Assembly: GCA_027625915.1 (NCBI GenBank)
Contig: JANTQA010000036.1
Coordinates: forward strand, 2,165,501 to 2,229,500
Length of the DNA: 64,000 nt
Reading direction: 5' to 3'
DNA from: Anaeramoeba flamelloides
Lineage: Eukaryota > Metamonada > Anaeramoebidae
Each line of letters opens with the position of its first letter. Within the stretch, counting starts at the first letter, position 1. This document shows positions 35,849 to 46,994 of this stretch, in pieces. The position numbers and the translations under genes were made by a program. The notes under the pieces are model-generated. The model did not search any database. It saw only the letters and a list, made by a program, of their open reading frames with translations, and had not been told where the DNA came from.

Positions 35849-38800
35849 TTATTTCAAAAAATGTTCTCCATAAATTGAAAACTCTGAAAAATTAATTATT
35901 AATTGAGGATATTTAAAGATTTTCGTAGTGAATTTAAAATCCGGGTTTGTAAAAATATTAGACATTACTTTCATTTCAAAGAAAATGGAAATCCAATTCA
36001 AAATATTGCCATAAATTTGAAAATCTTTTTCATAAATCTGAAAAGATTTTGATAGAATAATTTTTTCGCCCTTTTTAATATTTAAGGAAGGCTGTAATAA
36101 AATAATTGTTGTTTTTTTTAAATCTTGCATTAAAGTTTTTGGCTTGTATATTTTCAATATTGTTGGTCTATAAGGATCTATAGTGGCAAAATGTATCATT
36201 GGTTGAATTTTTGATAAAGAATACTTTACCCGTTCATCATTTGCTTTAAAATATTTATTTGAATGTGACTTTGGTGAAGTGTTTGCTCTCAGAATACCAT
36301 GGAAAATATCTGATAATGAAAAATATGATCCGTCAATTAAATAAATTGAATTCTCGAGGAAGTGGTCCCAACTTGATTTGTCATGCGGGATGAAGCCATT
36401 TGACAAAAAGCTATGTAATGATAAGAGATTATAAACATTCAGGAAAAAGCATATTGTTTCTTTGGTGTTTTTTAAATCAGACAATTTGATAAATTTTAAT
36501 TGAGAAGACAATATTTCAAATTGTTGAAAAGTAAGTTTGGAGTTGATATTTTTTAAATTGATCCATTCGGCAGAAATTTTATAATTAATATTAAACAGCT
36601 GTATTAAATATTTTAATAATTTTTCAACAACAAGAAGCGGGTGCATTATTTTATCATGGAATTCAAATTCTTCATTCAAGGCCTTAAATGACTGAATGTT
36701 GTATCGAAGTTTCACTTTTTTGACAGAACGTGTAGAATGGAAATTTGGATCTTCCTTTACTTTGTTAGATAGTTTTTGAAATTGTTTAGTATCTTGAAAT
36801 TCGTTCCAAGAATTTAAAAACATATGTTTAAACACCGCATCACTAGCCTCATTAAACATTTTTGAAAAAAATATTTTATTCTGATATTGCTTCAGAAGTT
36901 TTGTCCTCATTGATGAAATTATATTAATTTCAAATGGTGATTCTTCGACAATATATTTTTTAAAGATTTTTTTTGACAATTTGTTGATTTCCTATTAAAT
37001 TATTTAGTATTAAAATGTAAAGAATTATAAGAAATTGAAAAAAAAATAAAAAAAAAATTAGTATTTTGTATTTGGTTAAATAGATAAAATAATGTATTGT
37101 TTTTAGATTTGGTATGTCATGGGTATTTATAAGACCATTTAAAATTATCTTTTAAGTCAATTCGTTAGATTTTTTCTATTTTTACATTTTATAAGAATGA
37201 TTATTTTTCTTATGTTATACTCAGGATTTAATGTGCCCCTAGTCTAATTTGGTAAATTGAAAAGATTTTCATATGTTTTTTTTAAAAAAAAAAAAAATAG
37301 CTTTTAAAAGGATTAAATAACAAGTTAGGATTTGCTTAACGCTTTTAAATTGATATATATATATATATATATATATATTCAGCGTAATATGAATTTATTT
37401 ATCAAATGAATGGTTTGTTTACATAAATATAAATTCAGTGAATTTTTAAAGTTTCCACATCATTTACAAAAGTCTAATTCTGTGTGAATAAATTTTATTT
37501 TGATCATTTAAAAGATATATGTGTCTTAATATATGGGAATAATGTATTTTAAAAATATGTATTAAAGAGTTTTCTCCAAGACAACTTTATAAGTTAATTT
37601 TATAAAATCATAAAAAAAAAAATTTTTTTTTAAGTGGAAACTAATAACTCTTAATAAAAGTCAATACCTATTTCAGTGGGGAAATCCCGATTCAAACTAA
37701 CATAAAATATAGCACATGTCTATTCTTAGACCATCCTCAGTTTCAATATAAGTTCACATTTTTTACTTGGTTATGAGAAGAAAATTTTTTTCCTGAATAT
37801 ATATACTTGTTTTATTGTTTTTTCATTTCTGTTTTTCTTTTTTTCAAGTTGGTTTCCCACAAAATACAAGATTTTATTTTTTAAAAAGCTTATTTTTTTC
37901 AAAATTCTAAAATTAGATTTTAAAATTTTTCATTTGGGTTACAAGATTGGAAGAAAAGGCAAAGTGAATAAGTACAAGACTTTAATTGTTTTTGATATTT
38001 GACGATCAAAAAATATGAATAACCATGAAAAATGTGATTCAATTTCCACCAAATTTCATATCATTTTTGTAAAAAAAAAAAATTATTTAACAGATTTGTT
38101 TTTCATTACAAAACAGAAGAGTCTAATAAAAATGGTTGAGATCAAAGTCTTTACAAAAAAAAAACTTTTATTTTAAAATAAATTAATTAATATTTCAAAA
38201 AACATTTTCCTAATATTCAAGTATTTTATTCTTCCTGTACACTGTACATCTATGGATAAGTTGGCTTTAAACAAATTTCTTTCCAAACATTAATTTTCGT
38301 TGAAATTTCTTATTAAAAAAAATTACACTAAAGAAAAAAAAACAAATAGACAATAAAGTTACATTATTTTAAATGATGATACTACAAATCATTAAGTCAA
38401 GTTTTCAATCTCAATTTATTCATTAGTCATTTTAATTTTTTCAGAACATTCATTAGAATTTCTCTTTTTGTTTTTTTTTTTCAATTTCCTTTTTGAAAAT
38501 GCTTTTCTACAGAATAAGTGCTTTACAACAAATATATTTAGCACTTTTTTCGTTTTGTCCATCAATAAGTTGATTCTCCAATTACAAGACCCCGAGGTTT
38601 TCGATATGATTATTGGTTAAATAATTCCACAGAGAAGTTGTTAATATTAATTAAGGATAAAACCTTTGACGAACTTATTTTTGTAATTAGAATTCTTTGT
38701 CGAAAATGTAAAAATGGAATTCAGGGGGGGGGGGGGTATATGTAGAAAGTGTGATGAAGCAGATTCGGATAGTTTTGAGGGTGTTTTAAGAAATTTAGTA

Positions 38801-41667
38801 AAGTTTTTTTAAAAAAAAAAAAAAAACAAAAAAATTGAGATTTAATAGAATCAGATCTTTACCCCCCTCCTTATTTGACCAAACTAAAAAATTTGTTTAA
38901 TAATTTTTATTTTTCATTTTTTCTTTTTATCATTTCTTTTATTGAACCAAAACTCGTCAATAATCCATTTAATAAAATACTAAAATGGTGCAAACTTTGA
39001 CCATAATAGAATTTTCAAAAATCAAATACTTATTAAATTTTTCTCTATTTTTTTGCCTTTTTTTGGGGCTTTTGAGGAGTTGATCTGATCCATAACTAGT
39101 AGTAAAGGATCGATCATTTAATAATTTGGAATCGTGCCACTGACTAATATATTTAAAGCCTAAATTGTCTTATGACGATGACTTTTTTCAAATTTAAAGA
39201 TCTGGAGATAGCTACTCGTGCCCGTTTTTATGATTTCTGTGATTTATGTGATCCAAAAAGAGATATATTATTTTTAATGAACAAAAGATAAAAATAAGAT
39301 CTGTGAATCGGAATGAATAATGCAAACTTAAAAACTAAACAAAATATTCTCAATTTTAGAACCTAATTTAACAAAAAAAAAAAATAATTCATGACTAAAA
39401 AATCATAATGTTACACTCAGATAACAAACAAAGAAAAAAAATTTTTTTTTCAAGGATTACGTAACCACTCTTTGAGAAGTGAATGTAAAATAACACAATA
39501 ACTAAACACCCTCCAAAGAATTTTCATTCTGAAGAAATTGAATACAAAAATTACTCGTTTCAAAAGTTCAAAATCGAAATCACAAAAAAAATTGTCAAAT
39601 AGATTTTTGATTGAAAACAAATAAAAAAATGGCTTTAAGGGATTTTCAAGTAAAAGTTCAAATTTGAAAACATTTCAAACTTGTAAAATTAACTAAAAGC
39701 AATATTTGGAACAGCTTGGGAAATTTTTTTGTGTTTATAGATTTGTAATGGAAATTATGAAATTGAAAAATCAAATTTTGGGTAGCTTCTTTCAGAAATT
39801 TAAAATTGTGAAAATTTTTCCCATTTTTTGTAGAAAGAAATTCTCAGTGGATAAATTTAACCGAGATTATTTGAATGGATTTCAAGGGCGTTTTTATCAG
39901 CAATTTCACTATTTTCACCTTAAAAAGTGGTCCTTAGCATCTCCATTAAGAAAATAAAAAATAAAATATAGTCCGTTCCACTTTTAAGGTGCAAACTTTC
40001 AACGAAATTTTAGACACAAAAAAAAATCCATAATTAAAGCACAAAATTTCAACAAAAAATAAGACACAAAATAAGGCACAAAAAGATTTTCCAAATTTCG
40101 AGAAAATATTAAATTAAAGCACAAAATTAGGATTCTAGTAAAATAAATTGTGCAAAAAAAAAAAAAAAAAAACAATTGTGTGCCTTAATTTGGAATTTTT
40201 TTGTATCTTTAATTTTTGTTGAAAGTTTGTGTCTTAAAAGTGGAACTGGCTGTAATCGTCGAGCCAAAAAAGCAAAAAACGATTAAATGAGCATACCTTT
40301 TGTGATTGAGCATTTTGTTTCATCGACTTTACTTCCATCCAAAACATAATATTTTCTTGGCACAAGCAAGAGTCTAAATATTCTTTAAAATAATCGACAC
40401 CAATTGGTATTGATAAGAGCGTTTGAAGAGAATCGATTGTAAATTCGTTTTTTTTTGTTTGCATGTAAAAGGAAGGCAAGAAATTGGGGCTGTTTGGAGT
40501 TGACTGGTTATTTGTCGTGGTTATTAGTGTGTTGTCTGAAAGGGAGATTTTCTTTTCTTTTTTAGCCTTCTCTGGTATTACTCTTGTCGAACGACCAGAC
40601 TCTACAGAGATCGTTCTTTTATTTTTAAGATCTATTTTGTTTGTGTTTAGCAAAGTGTTGTTCTTGTGTCTGAATATAAGCGATGTAGAATTCGAAATTG
40701 TAAGAGTTTTTTTTTCTTCTCGTTCCATTTTCATTTTCAATTTTGAATGTTCCTTATGCTTTTGAATTGGGCTTTTGGATGAAGAAATAATATTTGGAGA
40801 AGAGGTACAGTGAATTTGGTTTGAATCAGAATCCGTCAAAGAGTCGCCTGTTTGTAAATCATAGCTATTTGGATTTGAGTCGGGGTTTGTTTCGTCACCC
40901 AAAAGTTCCTTTGTTTCCAGTATTTCCATTTTCAGTTTCTTCTGATCTTTCGTGGCACAGTCGACCTTTTCATGGAACTTGAGTAGCTTCTGGCGAATCC
41001 GAACCAGATCTTTCAGAGAAGATCTAGCTTGGAAAGATTTTTGAAATTCAATTTTCCTCAGCCTTTTTTCTTGCTTGTTTAGTTCAATTGTTAATTGTTG
41101 GATAATGTAATCTTCTTGTTCAATTTTTAAGATCTCTATTTTGGACATATTTGTTTTCCAAGAGCCACTTTCTTCTTCGAGCTTCAATTTTGTAAGCTCC
41201 CTCTTGAGCTTACTTTGAGCATTTTTTAATTTGTTTGTTTTTCGAATTTCCTCTGTTAACTTCTTGTTTTTCTTTTCTAAAACGTTCAACACACTCCCTA
41301 TTTCCTTGTTGGTTTTAAGCCTTTGGATTTTCTTTTGCAAGGACAATATTTTGTTTTTCTTTGTTTTGAGGAGCAAGTTTTTTTGTTCAAGATAATTCTT
41401 GTGCAAGACGCTTTCTTTTTTGACGGTCTTGTGGATTTTTAAAAATTCCCTCTTGAGTTGCTTCTTTTCTTCCAGATGAGGCACAATACGATCCTCTGTT
41501 CCTTTGATCTTTTTAGAAACCAAACTGTTTTGAAAATCTAGACTTTGGTTTTGCAAGGTTTTTAATTTATATTCCAATTCGTGTTTGTGAGATTCCAGAA
41601 TCTGAAATTGACGCAGCGACCTCTCTTCTTTGTTTAATTGCTTGTTCTTATTTTTTCTTTTCCACAT
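35849..41667 (-). CDS. Coiled-coil, RGS and DUF547 domain protein (two exons)
   Basis: Exon A (41667-40297, ATG start) and exon B (36991-35849) join in phase 0 to about 837 residues. Residues 1-260 are Lys/Glu/Gln-rich coiled coil, 260-410 a Ser/Asn-rich linker. Residues 412-531 form an RGS domain: LLSIPIGVDYFKEYLDSCL, CQENIMFWMEV in exon A, then IFKKYIVEESPFEINI and FNEASDAVFKHMFLNSWNEF in exon B. Residues about 636-736 form DUF547: ICFFLNVYNLLSLHSFL, SWDHFL, SYFSLSDIFHGILRAN, MIHFATIDPYRPTI. RGS domains speed GTP hydrolysis on heterotrimeric G-protein alpha subunits; the role of DUF547 is unknown. Neither exon alone holds a complete RGS domain, and together they do, which strongly supports the 3,305-nt intron. 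The protein probably works at membranes or cytoskeleton, but no targeting signal is visible. Confidence 0.88.
39590..39960 (+). repeat. Dispersed repeat family G, copy 1
   Basis: It matches 42290-42560 and 61170-61560: CATTTCAAACTTGTAAAATT, then TTTTTTGTGTTTATAGATTT, GAAATTATGAAATTGAAAAA and CAATTTCACT. An open frame at 39706-39957 reads plausibly, but the other copies are not open, so it is not called a gene. Class unknown. Confidence 0.55.
39971..40252. mobile_element. Family C MITE, 282 bp, beside an RGS-gene splice donor
   Basis: Left GTCCGTTCCACTTTTAAGGT and the inverse of right (CAGCCAGTTCCACTTTTAAG) match and run on into ACAAACTTTCAAC arms. TA flanks both ends (39969-39970, 40253-40254). 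It ends about 44 bp inside the intron from the exon A donor. Confidence 0.8.
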
Positions 41668-42289
41668 TGAAAATTATAAAAAAATAATTTGGTGTTTTGT
41701 GACATTTCAAGTTTTTGGGTTTTGTTCCACTCCTCGGGGGGTTATTTTTATCATTTTTGGAAGAATTTTCGAATGTATTTTTTCCAAACTAAAAACTTTG
41801 CTATTTTTCTTTATTGATCTCCAAAAAGAAAAAATCGTTTACATGTTCTGTTTAGAATTGGTTTGGTTTCTTTTTCAAACATTTGGAAATTAGAAAAACA
41901 TTTGCACTTTTGTGTTATTAAATTTTTTGTTTAATTGAAATTATCTTTTAACAAGGTGTTTTTGCCGCGGGATTTTAAAAACAACATATTCGGAAGAGTA
42001 CTCTTTTTGGAAAAAGGTTTTTTAAAATTTATTTTCTTACTTTTGGAAAATTCAAAAGGTAAGTATTTTGGGAGGGGGAGATAAAATAACAAGAAAAATC
42101 AAGACTCAACTTTATGGACGACATCTCCACCCGTTAATGTTAAGTACGGATGTTATTTTAGTTTTACTTTCGAAAAAGAATTGTCATAGAGAAAAATTTT
42201 GTTGTAAAGTGAAAAACACACAAAAAAATGTAAAAAAAAAAATTCATTTAGAATTTTGAAGAAAAATTTTTAAAAAATAAAGGAAATTA
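41668..42289. other. 5' flank of the RGS-DUF547 gene
   Basis: Promoter-side DNA, with small GC-containing patches (CTCCTCGGGGGGTTA at about 41731, GCCGCGGGATTTTA at about 41964). Open frames at 41630-41893 and 42068-42259 show no recognisable product. Confidence 0.35.
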
Positions 42290-42560
42290 AGGGATCTCAA
42301 AGTTTATCACATATTTTAAAAATATTTCAAACTTGTAATGTTAACTGTAAAAATATTTCAAAATTGCTTTAGAATTGTTTTTGTGTGTATAAATTCGAAA
42401 TGTAAATTATGAAATATTAAAATCAAATTATGGCAGTTATTTTAAAGAATGGCAAAATAGTTCAGAATTTTGTTGGGGGATATACATTTTTTCATATTTT
42501 TTTAGAAAAGGAATATTATGTGGACAATTGAACTGTCTTCATTTTAATGGATTAGAAAAA
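42290..42560 (+). repeat. Dispersed repeat family G, copy 2
   Basis: Collinear with 39590-39960, shortened by deletions: ATATTTCAAACTTGTAATGT, TTTTTGTGTGTATAAATTC, GTAAATTATGAAATATTAAA. It ends just before the pogo derivative at 42594. Confidence 0.5.
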
Positions 42561-42593
42561 CAAGTAATAAATTTTTATTGATAGGGTGATATA

Positions 42594-43315
42594 AATTTGT
42601 GTCTGACAAAGTTACCCAACATTTTTTTCAAATGACAATTATTTTATATAATTGACCTTTGGAGAACAAATAAGAAATAAGAAGAAGAATATATATCAAA
42701 GAATTGTTGATGTAGGTCTGAAATACAACTAATAAATCAATAGATTTTCTTTAAAAATTGAAAAACTCAAATTCTTAGGGCACTATTGAGAAAAACAAGA
42801 ATGTTTCTATTGATCTCCTACATGTATTTGAATAATAAATAGGAAACACTTTTCACTTCATTTTCCAGACTTTTCTTTTAGAAACCCGGAATCGAAAAGA
42901 ATTATATTGGGATTTGTGCTCTCTATTTGTAAAGGGAAATCAAAATGAAGTGAAAATTTTTCATATTTATTAATCAAATATCATTATCAAAGATTGAATA
43001 AAATCCTATTAGAAATTAAAATAGTTTCTCAACAATCATTTCCACAGTTTCAAGAAACATCAGACCAACAAGTTTTTACCAAGTGACTATTGATCTTGTA
43101 ATAAAAAAAAATTATCAAAACAATAGACGTTTTAAAAAAAAAAAAAGTTTCAAAAAAAAAAAACAATAAAAGTAAAAAAAATGTGAAAAAATAATTTCAA
43201 TTTTTAAAATTTCCAAAATAACATTTTCTTCTAAAATCTACTAATACCCATACAAGCTATTTCAACACTTATATTTCAGACATTACAACTGGGCTCCTTT
43301 GACTGGAAAGTGTTT
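42594..43315. mobile_element. Pogo-derived MITE, 722 bp, carrying a nested small MITE
   Basis: Ends AATTTGTGTCTGACAAAG and CTTTGACTGGAAAGTGTTT correspond to those of the full element, with TA outside (42592-42593, 43316-43317). Internal blocks ATTTTATATAATTGACCTTT, GGAGAACAAATAAGAAATAA and AATAAATCAATAGATTTTCT match the left part of 18308-20478. The transposase is absent. A small MITE interrupts it at 42837-42968. Confidence 0.8.
42837..42968. mobile_element. Small MITE, TTTTCACTTCATTTTC family, copy 2 (nested)
   Basis: The left arm CACTTTTCACTTCATTTTCC and the inverse right arm (AAAAATTTTCACTTCATTTT) delimit about 130 bp. The flanks continue the pogo derivative on both sides, as comparison with 28429-28940 shows, so this copy arrived later. 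Confidence 0.75.
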
Positions 43316-43317
43316 TA

Positions 43318-44290
43318 AATATCACCACCAAAAGAATAATATCTTTCTAATTTTCAAAATAATGAGTAAGATAGCTTGAATTATTTTTGGTTAAAGTGGC
43401 TTTGGATCTTTAAGGGGGAAAAAAATGAAATTTGAAAAATACATTATTACTCTAAAACTATGAAATAATATTTTAACAAGATTATTTTTTATGGAAATAA
43501 CCATAATAAATATTTGTTGAATTTTAGTTATTTTCTGCCATTTTTTTAGCGAACATTTCAAAAAAAAAAAAAAATAACAACTAAGATAAGAAAACTCTTA
43601 CAAGATGGGATTTTTATAAAATTTGCCCACTTTTTTTTCTGAGAATGCAAACCTAAAAGTTTCTATATGTAATGAAAAAAAATTGATAAATCTTTATTAT
43701 TTGGAATTTTCGTTATATGTTTGAGAATTGTTCAAATTATCAATAAACTATCACATTTATTGGCTAGATTTTTGTTTTTATTCAATATATTTACAAATTT
43801 CCAGAAATAAAATTTTATACGGTTTTTTTAATTTTAATTCAATGAAAGTCTTAATTGTTGAAATTAGATTTAACAACAATGTATGAATTTGAAAGTTGAG
43901 ATCAAGTATTTAGAATGGGAGTGAACAGTTTGTAATTCTCTCATAATTTTATTCGGTTGTATCCAAGAAGGAAAAAAAGAAAATGTTTGCTAAAGTTGAA
44001 CTACATTGTTAAAAAATGAAAAAAAAATTCAGAAAAATTACTTTTTATGAAAATTAAACTTTTTCAAAATTTTTCGAACCCTTACACGTCACCAATAATC
44101 CCTGATATATTTTTTTAATTTAGGGTTACGTTAGTTGATTTATAAAGATTATATTAAACAATTAAAATAAATGTTGATAAAAAACTTTAGAACTATTCCT
44201 TATTATTAACCCGTTTGGTTAACAGTTGATAAAACATTGACATACTATTTGATATTATGGAATATTTAAATTAAATCATAATTTTCTATA
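43318..44290. other. Gene-free interval
   Basis: AT-rich DNA without coding frames or an assignable repeat. Confidence 0.4.
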
Positions 44291-44486
44291 CAACCAGTTC
44301 CACTTTTAATGCACAAATAAACAAAGGAATTTAAGGAATAAAAAAATCTCAAATTAAGGTACAAAATTTTTAATTTTTTTTTTTTACAATTTATTTTACT
44401 AGAATCTGAATTTTGTGCCTTAATTTGGGATTTTTATTGTGACTTAAATTTTGTTGAAAGTTTTGCCTTAATAGTGGAACTGACTG
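44291..44486. mobile_element. Family C MITE, 196 bp
   Basis: Ends CAACCAGTTCCACTTTTAAT and the inverse of AGTGGAACTGACTG, TA on both sides (44289-44290, 44487-44488). The inner block ATTTTACTAGAATCTGAATT, TTGTGCCTTAATTTGG is shared with the long copy at 23618-24804. Confidence 0.8.
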
Positions 44487-44507
44487 TAATAATTTTATTT
44501 TTTTTTA

Positions 44508-44750
44508 TCATCTTAATTTTATATTTTTTTTTCTAATTAACAAAGTAACATGCTTATATATTTTTTTTCTATTAAAACATTGAAAACTAAAATCTTTACT
44601 ACATTCCACACAATTACTATGCCCATTTTTATTTTGAAATTCAAACTTAATCATTGAGTGGTTAAATTTTAACAAAAAATAAACGAAGTGTACAAATAAA
44701 TCAATTGTGCCAAGCATTCCATACCCGGGATTATATTCAAAAAATATCAA
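44508..44750 (-). other. Unassigned open frame of about 80 codons
   Basis: The frame reads FFEYNPGYGMLGTIDLFVHF and later HSNCVECSKDF, FSFQCFN, with four Cys and two His. Composition is protein-like, but there is no ATG, no known domain and no supporting splice pattern. Possible exon of an undetected gene; could be chance. Confidence 0.2.
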
Positions 44751-45524
44751 ATATTGTAAAGAAAATACTTGGAAGGCTATTTAGAAACTTCAATTCCCCA
44801 TAAAAAAAATAAAAAGAATCAAAAAATACAAAAAACTATGAGAAAACCGCATTTTCTTTAATGTATTTCCAAAAAAGTAGGGCATGTTTTTTTTACATTT
44901 AATAAAAAATTATCTTTTTTAGTTGTTTTATTCGTTAATTACTATACCAGATTAATTTTAATATTAATACCAATTGAATCAATGACTTAGGTAGTTATTT
45001 CAAAAAATTTTCATTGAACTATTCTAAAAAAAAATACAAAAAAAAAAAATAGTACTTTTTGGGGAGGGACGATGTACGACCAATTTCAATAATAAAAAAA
45101 ATGTGGAAAGGTTACGATTGATTTTTAAACAATCAAGCACATATATAATTTTTCAATTCTATTTGAAAATTTGTTTAAATTAAAAAAGTTATGAAAACAT
45201 TTTTATCGATCAAAAATTGAATAATTAATAGCAATTTTCACTTCTAAAAAATATCAGCCAAATAAAGATCAAAAAAATGTAATATCTGATATTTATGTAA
45301 CACAATAAGAAGAAACAAATTGAATTATTCTGAAGAATTTATAAATGGTATTTAATGATTATGTGTATTTAAATACTTTTGATGATTGGGTTTAATAAAT
45401 ATATTTGGCAATAAATTTGCCTAGTTTTTTGGAAATACATTATCAAAATTATTATAATTTATGGGGTATTAAAAACACAATTTCAAAAATTGTGACGTGG
45501 CTGAAATAATAAATTGAAAAAAAA
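44751..45524. other. Gene-free interval
   Basis: AT-rich; nothing recognisable. Confidence 0.35.
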
Positions 45525-46890
45525 AAAAAAATATATATAATTTAGTATTCAAGAAAAGCAAATAGTTAAATCAAATTTTTCATTAACTTTTAAATCATTT
45601 TAAAGATATAAAAACCTGATATTTTAAAAATAGAAAAAAATAAAACCAAAAAATAAAAAAAAATGAGTTACAAATTTTAAAAAAGAGCATTAGGGATTTT
45701 TATTACTGAACTTTCACTCAAAAAAAGTCAACAATAAGTTTTTTTGCTAATAATGAAATTCATTTTAAAAGACATTATAAAGTTGAAATTTTGTTCATGA
45801 TTATTTGTCTTTTCTAAGATCGATTTTTTTCATATAACTGTCTAACTTAAAAACCGGAAATTTTCATAAATCTGGTAATTCGATTTTTCTGATCAATAGT
45901 GAATATTAGTAAAATGTCAAAAATATACTCCCATTTTACAGACAAATAACCAAATTATCCAGCAACTTATAACCGTTCCAATTGGGGTATTGTTCAAAAA
46001 TTCCGAATCCATAAATTTAACTCTTTGGTGAATTCAGAAATCAAAAAAAAAACCAAAAATTGTAAAATTAATTGAGAACATTACTGAAAATTGAAAATCA
46101 AATTTATTGCGATTATTCCCTTTAGATAAATTCTAAATTTATTAGGGATCATCTTTATAAGAATTATTTTGGTGTTGCATTTATGAAATAAGAGTTTTAT
46201 TTACTTTATATCTTTCTTTTAATATTTTTTTCAAAATTTTAGATTTCTATTGGGAAAGTTAGTGGATTTATTTTTTTACAAAATGGTTTTCATAATTTCA
46301 TGAAAATTTACAATAATCAAACACCTCTCTCAAATTCAAATTCTCTCAAATATTTTGAAATATTTTAAAATGATTTTTATTTAAAATTTAAAATCAAACG
46401 TGGATTTTCATTTTCAGTCATGTTCTCCATTAATTTTACAATTTTTTGATTTTTTTGATTTCTGAATTCACCAAAGAGTTAAAAATGGTGGGTTCAGTAT
46501 TTAACCAATACCCCAATTGGAAAGGCTATAAGTTGCTCGGCAATTAAATTATCTGTATGTAAAAAGGGAGTATATTTTTGACATTTTACTAATATTTACA
46601 ATTGATCAGAAAAATGGAATTGCCGGGTTTATGAAATTTTCGGGGTTTTAGGTTCGACAGTAACCTTGTGCAAAAAAAAAAGTATCAAAAAAAAAAGTAA
46701 AAAAAAAAAGTAAAAAAAAGAAAAAGAAAAACAAAAGAAAAACAAAAATTTGCAAAAGTAGAAAAAATGATTCTGATCCAAAAAATCTGAAAATATTTTT
46801 TTTAATAAGAATCCATTATAAACCCCCAAAATAACTTCCATTAACATTATAAAGTCAGTCAAAATTTTTGAAATCCAGTTTATATTTTTA
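45525..46890 (+). repeat. Dispersed repeat family B, copy 2, split by an insertion
   Basis: The left part 45525-45836 and right part 46663-46890 are collinear with 34890-35445. An 824-bp fold-back element separates them. Matching blocks include TAAAAACCTGATATTTTAAA, AAAGACATTATAAAGTTGAA and AGAAAAAATGATTCTGATCC. Confidence 0.7.
45837..46660. mobile_element. 824-bp fold-back MITE inserted in repeat B
   Basis: Arms of about 260 bp (45837-46100 and 46400-46660) are inverse copies: GATTTTTCTGATCAATAGTG, AATATTAGTAAAATGTCAAA and ACTCTTTGGTGAATTCAGAA each recur inverted on the right. Outer ends are ACTGTCTAAC and the inverse of GTTCGACAG; TA lies on both sides (45835-45836, 46661-46662). The loop is about 300 bp. 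No coding frame. The arms are about 85-90 percent alike by eye, so it is relatively young. Confidence 0.82.
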
Positions 46891-46994
46891 GGAATTTATT
46901 GGTAAATAAGTATATGTTTAATACAATTTCAAGTCTATGTTATTTGTTGGGGATTTTTGAAATGGGCTTCATATTTTACTTACAAAAATTGGAA

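Larger units (their letters stand above)
36992..40296 (-). other. 3,305-nt intron splitting the RGS domain
   Basis: It has a GTATGC donor at 40296 and a TTTAATAG acceptor ending at 36992. Contents: a family C MITE only about 45 bp from the donor (39971-40252), a family G repeat (39590-39960), an AT microsatellite (37353-37378), a run of 12-13 G (38727-38739) and poly-A tracts. A plus-strand 38-codon frame at 39174-39290 (MTMTFFKFKDLEIATRARFY and on) is unexplained. Confidence 0.85.

Noticed and set aside
39174-39290. 38-codon ATG frame MTMTFFKFKDLEIATRARFY...
   Set aside because: Protein-like composition but no splice context or homology, and antisense within a well-supported intron; kept only as a note.
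40484-40982. Plus-strand frames of 93 and 62 codons
   Set aside because: Antisense to the RGS-DUF547 coiled-coil and linker exon.
46629-46862. 77-codon minus-strand Phe-rich frame
   Set aside because: Lies across the end of the fold-back element and the A-rich tract of repeat B.
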